Part shown: positions 15,956-25,011 of the stretch, piece by piece
Layout: the number at the start of each line of letters is the position of its first letter
Numbering within the stretch: the stretch's first letter is position 1
Origin: an uncultured Clostridia bacterium
GTDB lineage: Bacteria; Bacillota; Clostridia; TANB77; UBA1234
Direction: 5' to 3'
Assembly: GCA_934132775.1 (NCBI GenBank)
Contig: CAKPAA010000002.1
Location: 62,001 to 126,000 of the forward strand
DNA length: 64,000 nucleotides
Made by a program: the position numbers and the translations under genes
Notes under the pieces: generated by a model
Databases searched by the model: none
Told to the model about the DNA's origin: nothing
What the model saw: only the letters and a program-made list of their open reading frames with translations

Positions 15956-17908
15956 TTACTTTTTAAGCTTTAAACCATCAATTGCATCTTCTAAATCACT
16001 ATAAGCTTCATTTATTGCTGCTAACTTAGCATTACTTGAGCCAAGCAAACCATCTGCGACATCATATGCATCTAAGAAAATATCATACGTTTTTGTTGTG
16101 TAATCGTTATCGTCATCAATAATTTCATCAGCTTTGTCAACCAAGGCTCTTAAAAGTTTTTTAGCCTTAACTGTTTTTATTTCTGTTTTTGATTCGACTT
16201 CCTCCAAGTCATCAATAGCTGTTTCAATTCTAGTTGTTGCTTTTTTTAGTTCTTCTGCTGTGTTAGAATAATTTAATATTCTGCCATTATAATATGCCTT
16301 CATAAGTTTTGCAAAAGATGCTTGTGTATAATCTTCCTCATCACAATCTAATGCATCATCTAGTGCAGACCTTAAATCTAAGTAAGCAGATTTAACATCT
16401 GAATCAATATCTCCTCCGCCTGCATCTTGATAAACAAATATATATGTGTGGCCGTTGTAAACCTTGATATAGGCTGCATCTAAGTCTTCATCAATATCTG
16501 TTAATTTCTTATTTACCAATTTACTACTAGAAACAAAAATTACAGAATACTCATCAGTATCTTCAAATTTATATGTGTTCTTATTAACTTTAATAGATGT
16601 CTTTGTAACAGTAGTAATATCATTTGCATTATCTTCTTCGATAAGATCTAGTATAACAAGCATATCATCAGCATTGATATAGTATAAAACAACATCATTT
16701 TTTGCATATTTATAATCTTCATCGTTTGCAACTAAATAACTCTTTCCACCTTTTGTTGAACCAACTGGTCTAACTTTAATACCTATATCGTCGTCAACAT
16801 CTGCCTTTGCATCAACTATAAGACCAACGTCAACATCTGTTGCTCCCTTACAAATACAGTATTTTGGAGTTGCACCATCTAATAACATAGTAACTTCAAC
16901 AGCATCAGCAATGTCATCAATTCCTATAAGTAAGATATTATCTTCATCAGGAATCTTATATCCAGTTTTTCTATTAGATATATAAATCTTAGTTGAAGAA
17001 ACTCTTGTAATTTCACCTTTTATAACTGTATATTCATCATCTGCGTCCATAGACAAAATCTTATTTGTATTCTTGTCTAAAAGAAGTGTAACTTGCCTTC
17101 CATATATATCAATTAAATCATCAACATCAAATGTAAATTTATATGTATCTTTATTGCTATCTTTTAGTGTTACATCTGCTGTTTTATATTCATCATCAAA
17201 AGTAATCTTTGATATAGTCGCATCCTTTACATACACATATCCTAAATATTCTGTAATCATTGGCGTGCCCTCACCATAAATAAGGCCACTAGAATTTTCG
17301 CCAATTACATCACAAATTCCTGTTCTTAAAGCATTCCAAAGAAGTAAAGCAATATCTCCACGATTTGCAGGACTATTTGCCTTAAACTCTGAAATACCAT
17401 TAAAAAGCTTTAACTTGCTATCTGCATAACTCATATAATTATTAGGCCAAGTTAAAGTGCTCTTCTTAACCTCATTTTCATATCCTAACGCCCTAACAAT
17501 CATAGCAGTTGCCTCAGCGTAAGTAACCGTTCCTTCTGGCTTAAACTTTCCATCTGTATAACCATTTACAAGCTTTTTATCAGAAGCAACTTTAATATAG
17601 CCATAACCCCAGTGATTAGTTAGCACATCATTGAAATTTAAAAATTTCTTAGATGCACTTGAAACTTCACTCTCAAGTCCCATAGAAATTACAAGCATCT
17701 TAGAAAGCTGTGCTCTTGTAACACTATTCTTAGGTCTAAAAGTGTTATCCTCACTGAAACCATTGACAATATTAAAAGAAACAAGCCTTTCAACTGCTTC
17801 TTGATACTTAGTACCCTTAACATCACTAAAAGTAGTTGTAGCAGCATTAACAACACTGCAAATACATAAAATTATCACTGCACAAATAAATAAAAACTTT
17901 TTATTCAT
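15956..17908 (-). CDS. SLH-domain surface protein with C-terminal FIVAR-like helices
   Basis: 650 aa. A signal peptide (residues 1-22) precedes two to three SLH repeats (about 25-200; FRPKNSVTRAQLSKMLVISM, FKPEGTVTYAEATAMIVRAL), which bind pyruvylated secondary wall polymer. Residues 220-490 are beta-rich with repeated short strands, sharing style with the large S-layer protein at 19165. The C-terminus (about 490-650) has two helical repeats resembling FIVAR modules, found in cell-wall adhesins. The ATG has a TGGAGGAG site. A promoter is visible upstream. The ATPase gene follows closely, an odd pairing for a surface protein. Confidence 0.88.
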   Translation of the reverse strand: MNKKFLFICAVIILCICSVVNAATTTFSDVKGTKYQEAVERLVSFNIVNGFSEDNTFRPKNSVTRAQLSKMLVISMGLESEVSSASKKFLNFNDVLTNHWGYGYIKVASDKKLVNGYTDGKFKPEGTVTYAEATAMIVRALGYENEVKKSTLTWPNNYMSYADSKLKLFNGISEFKANSPANRGDIALLLWNALRTGICDVIGENSSGLIYGEGTPMITEYLGYVYVKDATISKITFDDEYKTADVTLKDSNKDTYKFTFDVDDLIDIYGRQVTLLLDKNTNKILSMDADDEYTVIKGEITRVSSTKIYISNRKTGYKIPDEDNILLIGIDDIADAVEVTMLLDGATPKYCICKGATDVDVGLIVDAKADVDDDIGIKVRPVGSTKGGKSYLVANDEDYKYAKNDVVLYYINADDMLVILDLIEEDNANDITTVTKTSIKVNKNTYKFEDTDEYSVIFVSSSKLVNKKLTDIDEDLDAAYIKVYNGHTYIFVYQDAGGGDIDSDVKSAYLDLRSALDDALDCDEEDYTQASFAKLMKAYYNGRILNYSNTAEELKKATTRIETAIDDLEEVESKTEIKTVKAKKLLRALVDKADEIIDDDNDYTTKTYDIFLDAYDVADGLLGSSNAKLAAINEAYSDLEDAIDGLKLKK

Positions 17909-17939
17909 TTACACTCTCCTCCATTCCTTTTCTTCAAAC

Positions 17940-17968
17940 ATTATATATTACTTAAAACTTTATTACAA
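17940..17968 (-). promoter_or_regulatory. Sigma-A promoter of the 650-aa SLH gene
   Basis: Minus-strand TTGTAA (17963-17968), a 17-base spacer and TATAAT (17940-17945), about 30 bases before the start codon. Confidence 0.65.
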
Positions 17969-18047
17969 TAATATTGACCTAAAATACGGCAGTTTAGTTC
18001 TACTTTTTACAACAAAATTTTTTAATAGTACACAAATAATACACAGT

Positions 18048-19079
18048 AAAGTAAAAGTTGCAACAATAAAGATAACAGATGGTAACGTAACTATAAGTGA
18101 TGTTGCTGGAAAAGTTGATGATTATAACTTTGTAGTTAAAGCAGAAGAATTGAAAGATAACAAAATAGACGGATGCAAAGTAAGTTCTTCAACAGTTGTA
18201 TACACAATAACAGAAGTTAAAGATGATGATGATATTTCTGGTTACGAAGTAAAAATTAGCAAAGGTCAAACAGCATTAAAAGGCATTGACGACAGCAAAT
18301 TATTAGCTTACGAAGATGATTCAACGGTTGTTTCTTACGCATTTACTTGGGAAGATGCAAAGAGCACAGATGTTCAATATGGTATAATCGATAAGAAGAG
18401 TGTTGAAGTTGGAACAAAAGAAACATCTTTAAAAATTGATGGAACTAAATATGTAGTAGATGAAGATTCAAAAGTTAAAGTATCAGATGATGACGAAGGT
18501 AAGATCGTAGCATTTACTGAAAATGAAGATGGAATTATGATTAAGAAAGTTTACTCAGTAACAGATATGAAAGCTATTGCTGATAATGGAAGAATAACTC
18601 TTGATAAAGTTGATTCTAGAATGTTTACAGCAAATGGTCAAAAAGTTGATCTAGATGATGACACATTTGAAGATATTACATTTGTTGTAGTAGATTATGA
18701 TTTCGATGATGAAGAATTCACAAGTTTATCTACATATACATCTGATAAAGTTTCTTTGGATGACGATTACATTTATGTTGCTTCAATTGAAGGATTAAAA
18801 GATGTTGCATTTGTATTCAAAGGCTATGAATATCCAGAAGAACCAACTACTGAAGAATTTACAGTAAAATTTATGAACGGTGGTGTACAAGTAGGTGAAG
18901 ATCAAAAAGTAAAGAAAGATGAAAAGCCAACATTACCTGAAGATCCTACAGTAGAAGATGATTCACAAGAATTTAAAGGTTGGAAAGTAGAAAGAGCAGA
19001 AGATTCTACTGCTACAAAAGATTTACCAGCTATAACAAAAGATACAACTTTTGTTGCTGTATTCGGTGCAAAAGCTTAA
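18048..19079 (+). pseudogene. 5'-truncated S-layer protein module, inverted relative to intact gene
   Basis: Protein similarity to the last third of the S-layer protein at 19165-21753 begins near 18048 (VATIKITDGNVTISDV) and runs to about 18840; for example ALKGI and a Trp-x-DAKS-x(3,4)-YG pattern recur in both, followed by IDGT. There is no signal peptide, SLH domain or ATG; the first usable start is TTG at 18150 with no ribosome site, and no promoter is visible. The C-terminal about 75 residues form a Listeria/Bacteroides-type (Flg_new/InlB-like) repeat ending FVAVFGAKA, which the intact protein lacks. It lies tail-to-tail with the intact gene, sharing a terminator. It is probably a gene remnant or a silent cassette. 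Confidence 0.7.
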
Positions 19080-19106
19080 TAAATAATATTTACTATAACA
19101 AAGCGC

Positions 19107-19140
19107 AAAAAGAGACGAGATTTTATTCCCGTCTCTTTTT
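19107..19140 (-). terminator. Bidirectional terminator between S-layer gene and inverted module
   Basis: The AAAAGAGACG and CGTCTCTTTT arms (19107-19116 with 19130-19139) form a strong hairpin flanked by A-run and T-run, so it works on both strands. One inner pair is G-U on the minus strand. Confidence 0.85.
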
Positions 19141-19164
19141 ATCATTTAGAAGAATTTCTAATGA

Positions 19165-21753
19165 TTAGTCTTTGTCATATCCTCTTGTGATTACTAGAAC
19201 TTCAACTTTCTTATAATCATCTTTAGATGTGATACCTGCTGGAGATGTAGCTATTCTATCATCTTTCTTAAGTTTTAGATCTTTAATAGATACTTCTTCC
19301 CAAGAATCGAATTCATAGTCTCCATCTTTGTTTTCAGATACTTCTGCAAGGATAACTTTGCAATCATCATCCATTTCGTCTTCGAATACATCTAGGTCGA
19401 ATACTAATTCTGATTGGAATCCATCACCAGAAACTGTAGCAACTCTGTCTTCAACTTTTGTTACGAATCCAGCTTTGTTTAATTCTGATGTAGCATAATG
19501 TTTCTTAATTGTAATTGTGTTATCATCTTCGTTGATAACAAATGATACTAATTGACCTAAGAAGTCTTTAGCGTCGTCTTGATCTTCATCAACTTCATAT
19601 CTTGTTCCGTCGATTGTTAAGTACTCTGTTCCCTTAGAATAGTTGTATTTTTCAACTAAACCATAAGTTTCATCACTCTTAGCATCTTTCCATACGAATA
19701 CATATGCAGCCTTCTCAAATGTATCATCATCTTCCCAAGCTACTATACCTTCTTCGATACCTTTAAGAGCTGATGTACCTTTTGTAGCTTCTACTTTGTA
19801 ATGATCAATGATTGAGTCATCATCTTCATCATATACTGGAGTAACTTTCATTACTGTTGTGTTTGAATTTACTTTGTGATCACCAATGTAGTTCTTATCA
19901 TCTAAGATTCCATCAGCTGTTTGAGCTAATTCAAATTTATAACCATCAACTGTTACGCTAGATAATGAATCTTTTGAAACTTGAGTTATTTCTTTAACTC
20001 TATCTTTGCTATCAAATTTAACAAATACAACTTCTCCAGCTTTTAAGTCATCAACGTCAACACCGTTCTTAATTTCGTAGCTTTCACCGTTTAATTCAAC
20101 ATATGTTGTTGAACCTGATTTGTCATTTACTTCCCAAGTAGCTTTCTTGTTTGTTAAAACATAGAAATGTCCTACTGTTTCTTTGCTTTCAATTTCGTTG
20201 AATTCAACTCTTACAACTTCACCTAAGAAGTTTAAGTATAATTTTGCATCTTCATCAAAGAATTTGTATGCATCATCATCTTTTTTAGCAGCTTGGATAT
20301 CAGATAAATCTGTTTCAGCTTTATCTTCACCATCTTCATCTAATTCTACAACGTGATCTGTTACAACGTGTTCGTATTCATCTTTGTCGATTGTTAAGAA
20401 ATATCTGTCGTCACCTTTAGCTATTTCTTCGCTTTCGATATCTTTGAAAGAACCTGTTACAACATCTCTTGAAGCAACATATAACTCATCTTTAACTAGT
20501 TCTGTAAGAACGTCACCAGCTTTGATGTCTTCTGCTGTCATAGCAACACCATTAATCATAACGATTGCATCGTCATCAAGTTTGATAGATTTTACGCCTT
20601 CTAAGAATTTAACTGTTGTTTCATCGTTTTTAGTTTTAACTTCGTCTACAATACCTTCGTTTTTGATTGTGAAGTATGTTACGTAGTCAACATTTTTCTT
20701 TGTTCCTAATACTGCAACAGCATAGCTGTATTTATTATCAGCTCTTTCATCACCCCAAGTGAATTCTTTTGCTTCTTCGAAGTTGTAATCACCTTTTGTT
20801 TTAACATCAACTGTAGTTTTTTTGTCTAGGTCATACATATAACCTTCAACAACTGAATCGTTTGTTGATGGAGTTAAAAGAACGATTTCTTCTGTATCTT
20901 TGTTGCGTAATACAGATACTGTTCTTCCGAAAACTTTTAAGAAGTCAACGTCAGTTGCAAGTTCAACACCTGATAAACTTATTTTTTCGTCGCCTTTTTT
21001 GTCGTTTTCAACATCAACTTTAACTTTACCATCTTTAACGTCGATAGCTGTAACTACTGCTTCAGCGTCTTCATCGATATATTCGTAATCTTCGAAGTAT
21101 TTATCGATCATTGTAGCGCCTGTTTTACCATATGTAAGACCGTCATTTTCGTTTTCACTTGTAACATCCCACATATTTGTTCTTAACATATTCCAAACGA
21201 TTAAAGCAACATTTCCTCTCATTGCTCCGTCTGCATATGTTGAATATTTAACATCTTTTAAAACTTTTAATTCTTGAGCTTTAGCGATGTAGTTTGTTGG
21301 CCAAGTTCCTTTAGCTTCAACTACTGTTTTATAACCTAAAACTCTGATTGCCATTGTAACAGCTTCTGCATATGTAACTGTTGCATCTGGTCTGAATGTA
21401 CCATCTGGGTAACCATTGATATATCCATATTGAGCTGCTACGTTGATGTATCCTGTAGCCCAGTGATCTTTATCAACATCTGAGAAGTTTGTAACTCCCT
21501 TAGCAACTTCTGCAGCTGGTTCTAATCCAACTGATATTACTAATAATTTAGCCATTTCAGCTCTTGAAACAACTTTCTTTGGTTGGTATGTTCCGTCGTT
21601 GTATCCGTTAACTATACCTAACTCAACTAGTGCACTAACAGCTGCTTCATACTCTGTTCCTGTGATGTCTTTTAATGTTGTTCCTGCGAATGCAAATGTG
21701 AACATTGATAGAACCATTGAAAGTGCAAGCACTAATGATAATATTCTTTTCAT
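19165..21753 (-). CDS. Major S-layer protein candidate (SLH domains)
   Basis: 862 aa. The signal peptide (about 1-24) is followed by SLH repeats (about 28-200; YQPKKVVSRAEMAKLLVISV, FRPDATVTYAEAVTMAIRVL). The remaining roughly 650 residues are acidic beta-rich modules dominated by Asp, Glu, Lys, Val and Thr, typical of self-assembling S-layer proteins and almost free of Cys. It should be secreted by Sec and anchored non-covalently to wall polymer. The start follows AAGGAGGA. A strong promoter and a structured leader of about 135 bases precede it, in line with very high expression and mRNA stability. That it is the main S-layer protein is inferred from size, leader and composition. Confidence 0.88.
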   Translation of the reverse strand: MKRILSLVLALSMVLSMFTFAFAGTTLKDITGTEYEAAVSALVELGIVNGYNDGTYQPKKVVSRAEMAKLLVISVGLEPAAEVAKGVTNFSDVDKDHWATGYINVAAQYGYINGYPDGTFRPDATVTYAEAVTMAIRVLGYKTVVEAKGTWPTNYIAKAQELKVLKDVKYSTYADGAMRGNVALIVWNMLRTNMWDVTSENENDGLTYGKTGATMIDKYFEDYEYIDEDAEAVVTAIDVKDGKVKVDVENDKKGDEKISLSGVELATDVDFLKVFGRTVSVLRNKDTEEIVLLTPSTNDSVVEGYMYDLDKKTTVDVKTKGDYNFEEAKEFTWGDERADNKYSYAVAVLGTKKNVDYVTYFTIKNEGIVDEVKTKNDETTVKFLEGVKSIKLDDDAIVMINGVAMTAEDIKAGDVLTELVKDELYVASRDVVTGSFKDIESEEIAKGDDRYFLTIDKDEYEHVVTDHVVELDEDGEDKAETDLSDIQAAKKDDDAYKFFDEDAKLYLNFLGEVVRVEFNEIESKETVGHFYVLTNKKATWEVNDKSGSTTYVELNGESYEIKNGVDVDDLKAGEVVFVKFDSKDRVKEITQVSKDSLSSVTVDGYKFELAQTADGILDDKNYIGDHKVNSNTTVMKVTPVYDEDDDSIIDHYKVEATKGTSALKGIEEGIVAWEDDDTFEKAAYVFVWKDAKSDETYGLVEKYNYSKGTEYLTIDGTRYEVDEDQDDAKDFLGQLVSFVINEDDNTITIKKHYATSELNKAGFVTKVEDRVATVSGDGFQSELVFDLDVFEDEMDDDCKVILAEVSENKDGDYEFDSWEEVSIKDLKLKKDDRIATSPAGITSKDDYKKVEVLVITRGYDKD

Positions 21754-21781
21754 TAGAAAATTCCTCCTTGTTTTATTTTTT

Positions 21782-21844
21782 GAAAGAAAAGTTATTTGAT
21801 GGAATCGGATTGCCCTTTTCTTTCTAATCTGCTCTTAGCAATCC
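21782..21844 (-). promoter_or_regulatory. Structured 5' leader of the S-layer mRNA (candidate pseudoknot)
   Basis: Two interleaved perfect helices lie in the leader: 21838-21844 with 21807-21813 (GGATTGC/GCAATCC) and 21815-21824 with 21782-21791 (10 bp, GAAAGAAAAG/CTTTTCTTTC). Their order makes either an H-type pseudoknot or two alternative folds. The second helix ends about 30 bases before the start codon. Confidence 0.55.
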
Positions 21845-21896
21845 AACTATGTGTGAAATTATGACATATGTTGTTCATTTCTCACATCACAATGCT

Positions 21897-21924
21897 ATTA
21901 TATAGTTCTATTTTTTAAAGTCAA
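21897..21924 (-). promoter_or_regulatory. S-layer gene promoter
   Basis: Minus-strand TTGACT (21919-21924), a 16-base spacer and TATAAT (21897-21902), with start of transcription near 21890. The rest of the 22471-side intergenic stretch (21925-22128) is AT-rich with nothing else recognised. Confidence 0.7.
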
Positions 21925-22128
21925 CTAAGTTAAAAAAGTGTTTACCAATTTTACAAATTGTTTACATTTTATGCAAATTTTACTTACGGATATACAAATT
22001 TTTGTTAATTTTTTGAAATTTTATGTGATTATTTTTGCTTTAAAAATGTATCTACTCACGTAAATGCTTATTTCCCTAGTATTTTTTCAACTCAATTAAC
22101 TTGCTTTAATTTGTATGTGGATACTTTA

Positions 22129-22470
22129 TTAGCAACCCATTTCTAGTTTTCTTCCACCTATTACGTGAAAATGTAAGTGCTTTATTGTTTGACCTGCGTC
22201 GTCTCCAACGTTTGTTAGCACTCTAAAACCTGTTTTGTCCACCCCTTTTTGTTTAGCTATTTCTTGTATCGCTTCATATACTGCTTTTAAATATTCTGTA
22301 TCTTCCTCTTTAAGCCCCATTACACTTGCTATGTGTTTTTTAGGAATTACTAATATATGTACTGGTGCTATCGGATTTAAGTCTTCAAATGCTATTACTT
22401 TTTCATTTTCTAAAACTATTTTTGATGGTATTTCTTTGTTTGCTATTTTACAAAATATACATTCTTCCAT
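22129..22470 (-). CDS. HIT family nucleotide hydrolase/transferase (HinT-like)
   Basis: 113 aa, typical for HINT proteins. The histidine triad is HLHFH (H98, H100, H102) followed by VIGG, and the N-terminal CIFCKI carries the CxxC seen in many bacterial members. HINT enzymes hydrolyse purine nucleotide phosphoramidates such as adenylated amino-acid adducts; the alaS gene directly upstream is suggestive since HINT acts on aminoacyl-adenylates made by tRNA synthetases. The ATG at 22470 was chosen because AGGAG lies 9 bases upstream, whereas the earlier in-frame ATG abuts that site. Confidence 0.92.
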   Translation of the reverse strand: MEECIFCKIANKEIPSKIVLENEKVIAFEDLNPIAPVHILVIPKKHIASVMGLKEEDTEYLKAVYEAIQEIAKQKGVDKTGFRVLTNVGDDAGQTIKHLHFHVIGGRKLEMGC

Positions 22471-22548
22471 CTTTATCATCTCCTATGTATTTAATTTTTA
22501 AGGACACCACTTTAATTTGCAAGCAATGTCCTTTTCATGTTTTGTTTA

Positions 22549-24306
22549 TTATTCTAGTACAGCCTTTATTCTTCTTATTCCTGCTGCAACGCCCTCTTCT
22601 TTAACTATTCTGAAATGTCCCATATTTCCTGTTCTTTCTACGTGAGGACCTCCACATATTTCTTTACTAAAATCACCTATTGTATAAACTTTTACTTTGT
22701 CTCCGTATTTGTTTACAAATAAGCCTGTTGCACCTGATGCTTTTGCTTCTTCCAATGTCATTTCTTCACAAGTTACAACTAAATCTCTCTTTATTTGCTC
22801 ATTTACTAAATCTTCAACTTGTTTTAGTTGTTCTGGTGTTACTTTTTGTGGGTTTGCAAAGTCAAATCTTAGTCTTTCAGCTGTTATGTTTGAACCCTTT
22901 TGAGTTGCGTGTTCACCTAATACTATTTGTAATGCTTTATGCAATAAGTGTGTTGCTGTGTGATATGCTGTTGTTTTTTCGCTATGATCTGCAAGTCCAC
23001 CTTTGAATTTTGCTTCTGAGCCTGCTCTTGATAATTCTTGATGTTTCTTAAATAGCTCATTGAACGCTTCCATATCTATCTTCATAGCTTTTTCAGCTGC
23101 AAGTTCTGCTGTCATTTCTGGTGGAAAACCAAATGTGTCATATAATCTAAATACAACTTGTCCCTCTAATTTGTCTTTTCCTTCTGCTTTTGCTTTTTCT
23201 ACATTTTTAGCAAATTCTTTTTCACCGTGTTCTAGTGTCTTTAAGAATTTGTCTTTTTCTTTTACAATTACATCCATTATTGTTTCTTTGTTTGCTGGTA
23301 TTTCAGGATACATTTCAGTTAAAACGTTTACAAATGTATCTAAAAGTTCATTTATCTTGTTTGGATCTATTCCTACTTTTCTCATATGTCTAATTACTCT
23401 TCTTAGTAGTCTTCTTAATACATATCCTTGTTCTACATTGCTTGGTCTAACTCCGTCAACTATCATAAACATTGAAGCTCTTAAATGGTCGGCTATTATT
23501 CTTGCACTTTGTATATTGTAATCTGTTGCTAATTCTTGTATTTTTGCAATTACATCTGCAAACAATTCTGTTTCATACACATTATTTTTACCTTGTAATA
23601 GGCTTATTACTCTTTCTAGTCCTAAACCTGTATCTACGTTTGGTGCCTTTAATGGCTCGTATTTTCCGTCTTTTGTCTTGTTATATTGCATAAATACGTT
23701 ATTCCAAATTTCTAGATATTTTCCACAGCTACAAGTTGGATCACAGTGTTCACTGCATTTTTCTTTTCCTGTATCATAGAAAATTTCTGTGTCTGGACCA
23801 CAAGGACCTGTTTCGCCTGCTGGTCCCCACCAGTTGTGTTCTCTTGAGCAGAAGTATATTCTTTCTCTTGATATTCCCGCTTTCTCCCAAGCTTCTGCTG
23901 CTTCTTCATCTCTTGGTATACCATCTTCTCCTGCAAATACTGTTACTGATATTTTATTCATATCAAAGCCTAATACATCTTTCAAAAATTCATAGCTCAT
24001 TGCGATTGATTCTTTTTTGAAATAATCTCCTAATGACCAATTTCCCATCATTTCAAAGAACGTTAAATGTGATTGATCTCCAACTGAATCTATATCACCT
24101 GTTCTTATACATTTTTGATAGTCTGTTAGTCTCTTTCCTTGTGGATGTGGCTCCCCTAGTAGATAAGGCACTAATGGATGCATACCAGCCGTTGTGAATA
24201 GTACTGTTGGATCATTTTCAGGTACTACGGGTGCACTTGGTATAGCTTTGTGTCCGTGTTTTTCAAAAAATTCTATGTATTTTCTTCTTAGTTCAATTGC
24301 TTTCAT
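22549..24306 (-). CDS. alaS: Alanyl-tRNA synthetase, short form without C-Ala domain
   Basis: 585 aa against about 870 for the usual enzyme. The class II catalytic core is intact (FTTAGMHPLVPYL, RTGDIDSVGDQSHLTFFEMMGNWSLG by its first residues), as are the middle tRNA-binding region and the editing domain with HTATH and CGGPH zinc ligands. The protein ends directly after the editing domain; no C-Ala/DHHA1 sequence follows in any frame before the next gene, so it is a natural short form rather than a frameshift. The ATG at 24306 follows AAAGGGAG. The promoter upstream is visible and the roughly 65-base leader has no T-box. Confidence 0.93.
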   Translation of the reverse strand: MKAIELRRKYIEFFEKHGHKAIPSAPVVPENDPTVLFTTAGMHPLVPYLLGEPHPQGKRLTDYQKCIRTGDIDSVGDQSHLTFFEMMGNWSLGDYFKKESIAMSYEFLKDVLGFDMNKISVTVFAGEDGIPRDEEAAEAWEKAGISRERIYFCSREHNWWGPAGETGPCGPDTEIFYDTGKEKCSEHCDPTCSCGKYLEIWNNVFMQYNKTKDGKYEPLKAPNVDTGLGLERVISLLQGKNNVYETELFADVIAKIQELATDYNIQSARIIADHLRASMFMIVDGVRPSNVEQGYVLRRLLRRVIRHMRKVGIDPNKINELLDTFVNVLTEMYPEIPANKETIMDVIVKEKDKFLKTLEHGEKEFAKNVEKAKAEGKDKLEGQVVFRLYDTFGFPPEMTAELAAEKAMKIDMEAFNELFKKHQELSRAGSEAKFKGGLADHSEKTTAYHTATHLLHKALQIVLGEHATQKGSNITAERLRFDFANPQKVTPEQLKQVEDLVNEQIKRDLVVTCEEMTLEEAKASGATGLFVNKYGDKVKVYTIGDFSKEICGGPHVERTGNMGHFRIVKEEGVAAGIRRIKAVLE

Positions 24307-24376
24307 TTGATATTCTCCCTTTCTATGTTTGCGATTCTCTCTGACGCTACGTGTGTAACGTTTTATACAGCTACGT

Positions 24377-24405
24377 ATTATATACCAAATTTTCAAGTTC
24401 TACAA
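24377..24405 (-). promoter_or_regulatory. alaS promoter
   Basis: Minus-strand TTGTAG (24400-24405), a 17-base spacer and TATAAT (24377-24382). A direct repeat ACGTAGC lies in the leader. Confidence 0.6.
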
Positions 24406-24420
24406 TAGTAAATTTTGCAG

Positions 24421-24463
24421 AAAAAAGCAAGCTCTCATTCTTTATTTGAATAAGGCTTGCTTA
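24421..24463 (-). terminator. Terminator after the TSUP/YtxH-like operon
   Basis: AAGCAAGC/GCTTGCTT arms continue inwards with a second 7-bp helix containing one G-U in minus RNA. A run of six T follows on the minus strand. Confidence 0.85.
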
Positions 24464-24487
24464 ATATTTTTATTTAAGTTTGTTATT

Positions 24488-24622
24488 TTAGAATTTTTTC
24501 ATTAGTTTTTTTCCTTTTTTCATAACCATTTTCTTGAAGTCAAATATTTCGTCACTTGCCATCGTGCCCACAACGCTTCCTAAAATTGCACCAATAAACA
24601 TCCCTGTCATTAAATTTTTCAT
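24488..24622 (-). CDS. YtxH-like small membrane protein, 44 aa
   Basis: The frame MKNLMTGMFIGAILGSVVGTMA continues with a Lys-rich tail (KKMVMKKGKKLMKKF). One glycine-zipper membrane helix with a basic tail is the layout of short YtxH-type proteins. The ATG overlaps the stop of the upstream TSUP half-gene as ATGA, and AGGGGAGAAAG lies upstream, so it is translationally coupled. Its role is unknown; coupling suggests it may accompany the transporter. Confidence 0.7.
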   Translation of the reverse strand: MKNLMTGMFIGAILGSVVGTMASDEIFDFKKMVMKKGKKLMKKF

Positions 24623-25002
24623 TGTTCTTTCTCCCCTTTTGATTTATATATTTTTTTAATTGTGTCTATTATCTCGAGAATTCCAACCACAAGCAAAAAT
24701 ATTCCAAAGTATTTTCGCAAATTTTGTGCTTTTACAAAGCTTGTTAAATATGCTCCAACAGCTGAACCTACCATACTTGAATATAGTAATTTTTTTCCCA
24801 CTTGCTTGTCTACATTTTTGTTTTTGAAGTGTACTATTATTGCTGTTATTGCTGTTGGAATGAAGAATATTAAGTTTGCTGCTTGTGCAGTGTGTTGCTC
24901 TGTGTTTAGAAATGTGGTTAGGATTAGTATTAGTATACTTCCTCCACCCATTCCTAGGCCTGTGACTATTCCAGATAATATACCAATTAAAATTATTTTC
25001 AT
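24619..25002 (-). CDS. TSUP (TauE/SafE) transporter, half-size subunit B
   Basis: 127 aa, about half of a normal 250-270-aa TSUP permease. It starts with the family repeat signature GILSGIVTGLGMGGGSILI and has about four hydrophobic helices, ending with a basic tail (KIYKSKGEKEQ). It corresponds to one of the two inverted repeats of the family. Its start codon is 9 bases past the stop of the other half, without a strong ribosome site, so coupled translation is likely. TauE/SafE proteins export or import sulfite, sulfoacetate and other organic anions; the substrate here is unknown. Confidence 0.85.
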   Translation of the reverse strand: MKIILIGILSGIVTGLGMGGGSILILILTTFLNTEQHTAQAANLIFFIPTAITAIIVHFKNKNVDKQVGKKLLYSSMVGSAVGAYLTSFVKAQNLRKYFGIFLLVVGILEIIDTIKKIYKSKGEKEQ

Positions 25003-25011
25003 ATTTTTATA

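Noticed and set aside
22500..22534. AAGGACA/TGTCCTT inverted repeat between alaS and the HIT gene as a terminator
   Set aside because: On the minus strand no U-tract follows, and the two genes are likely co-transcribed.
24307..24410. T-box riboswitch upstream of alaS
   Set aside because: Leader is only about 65 bases and has no T-box sequence or antiterminator; only a short direct repeat is present.
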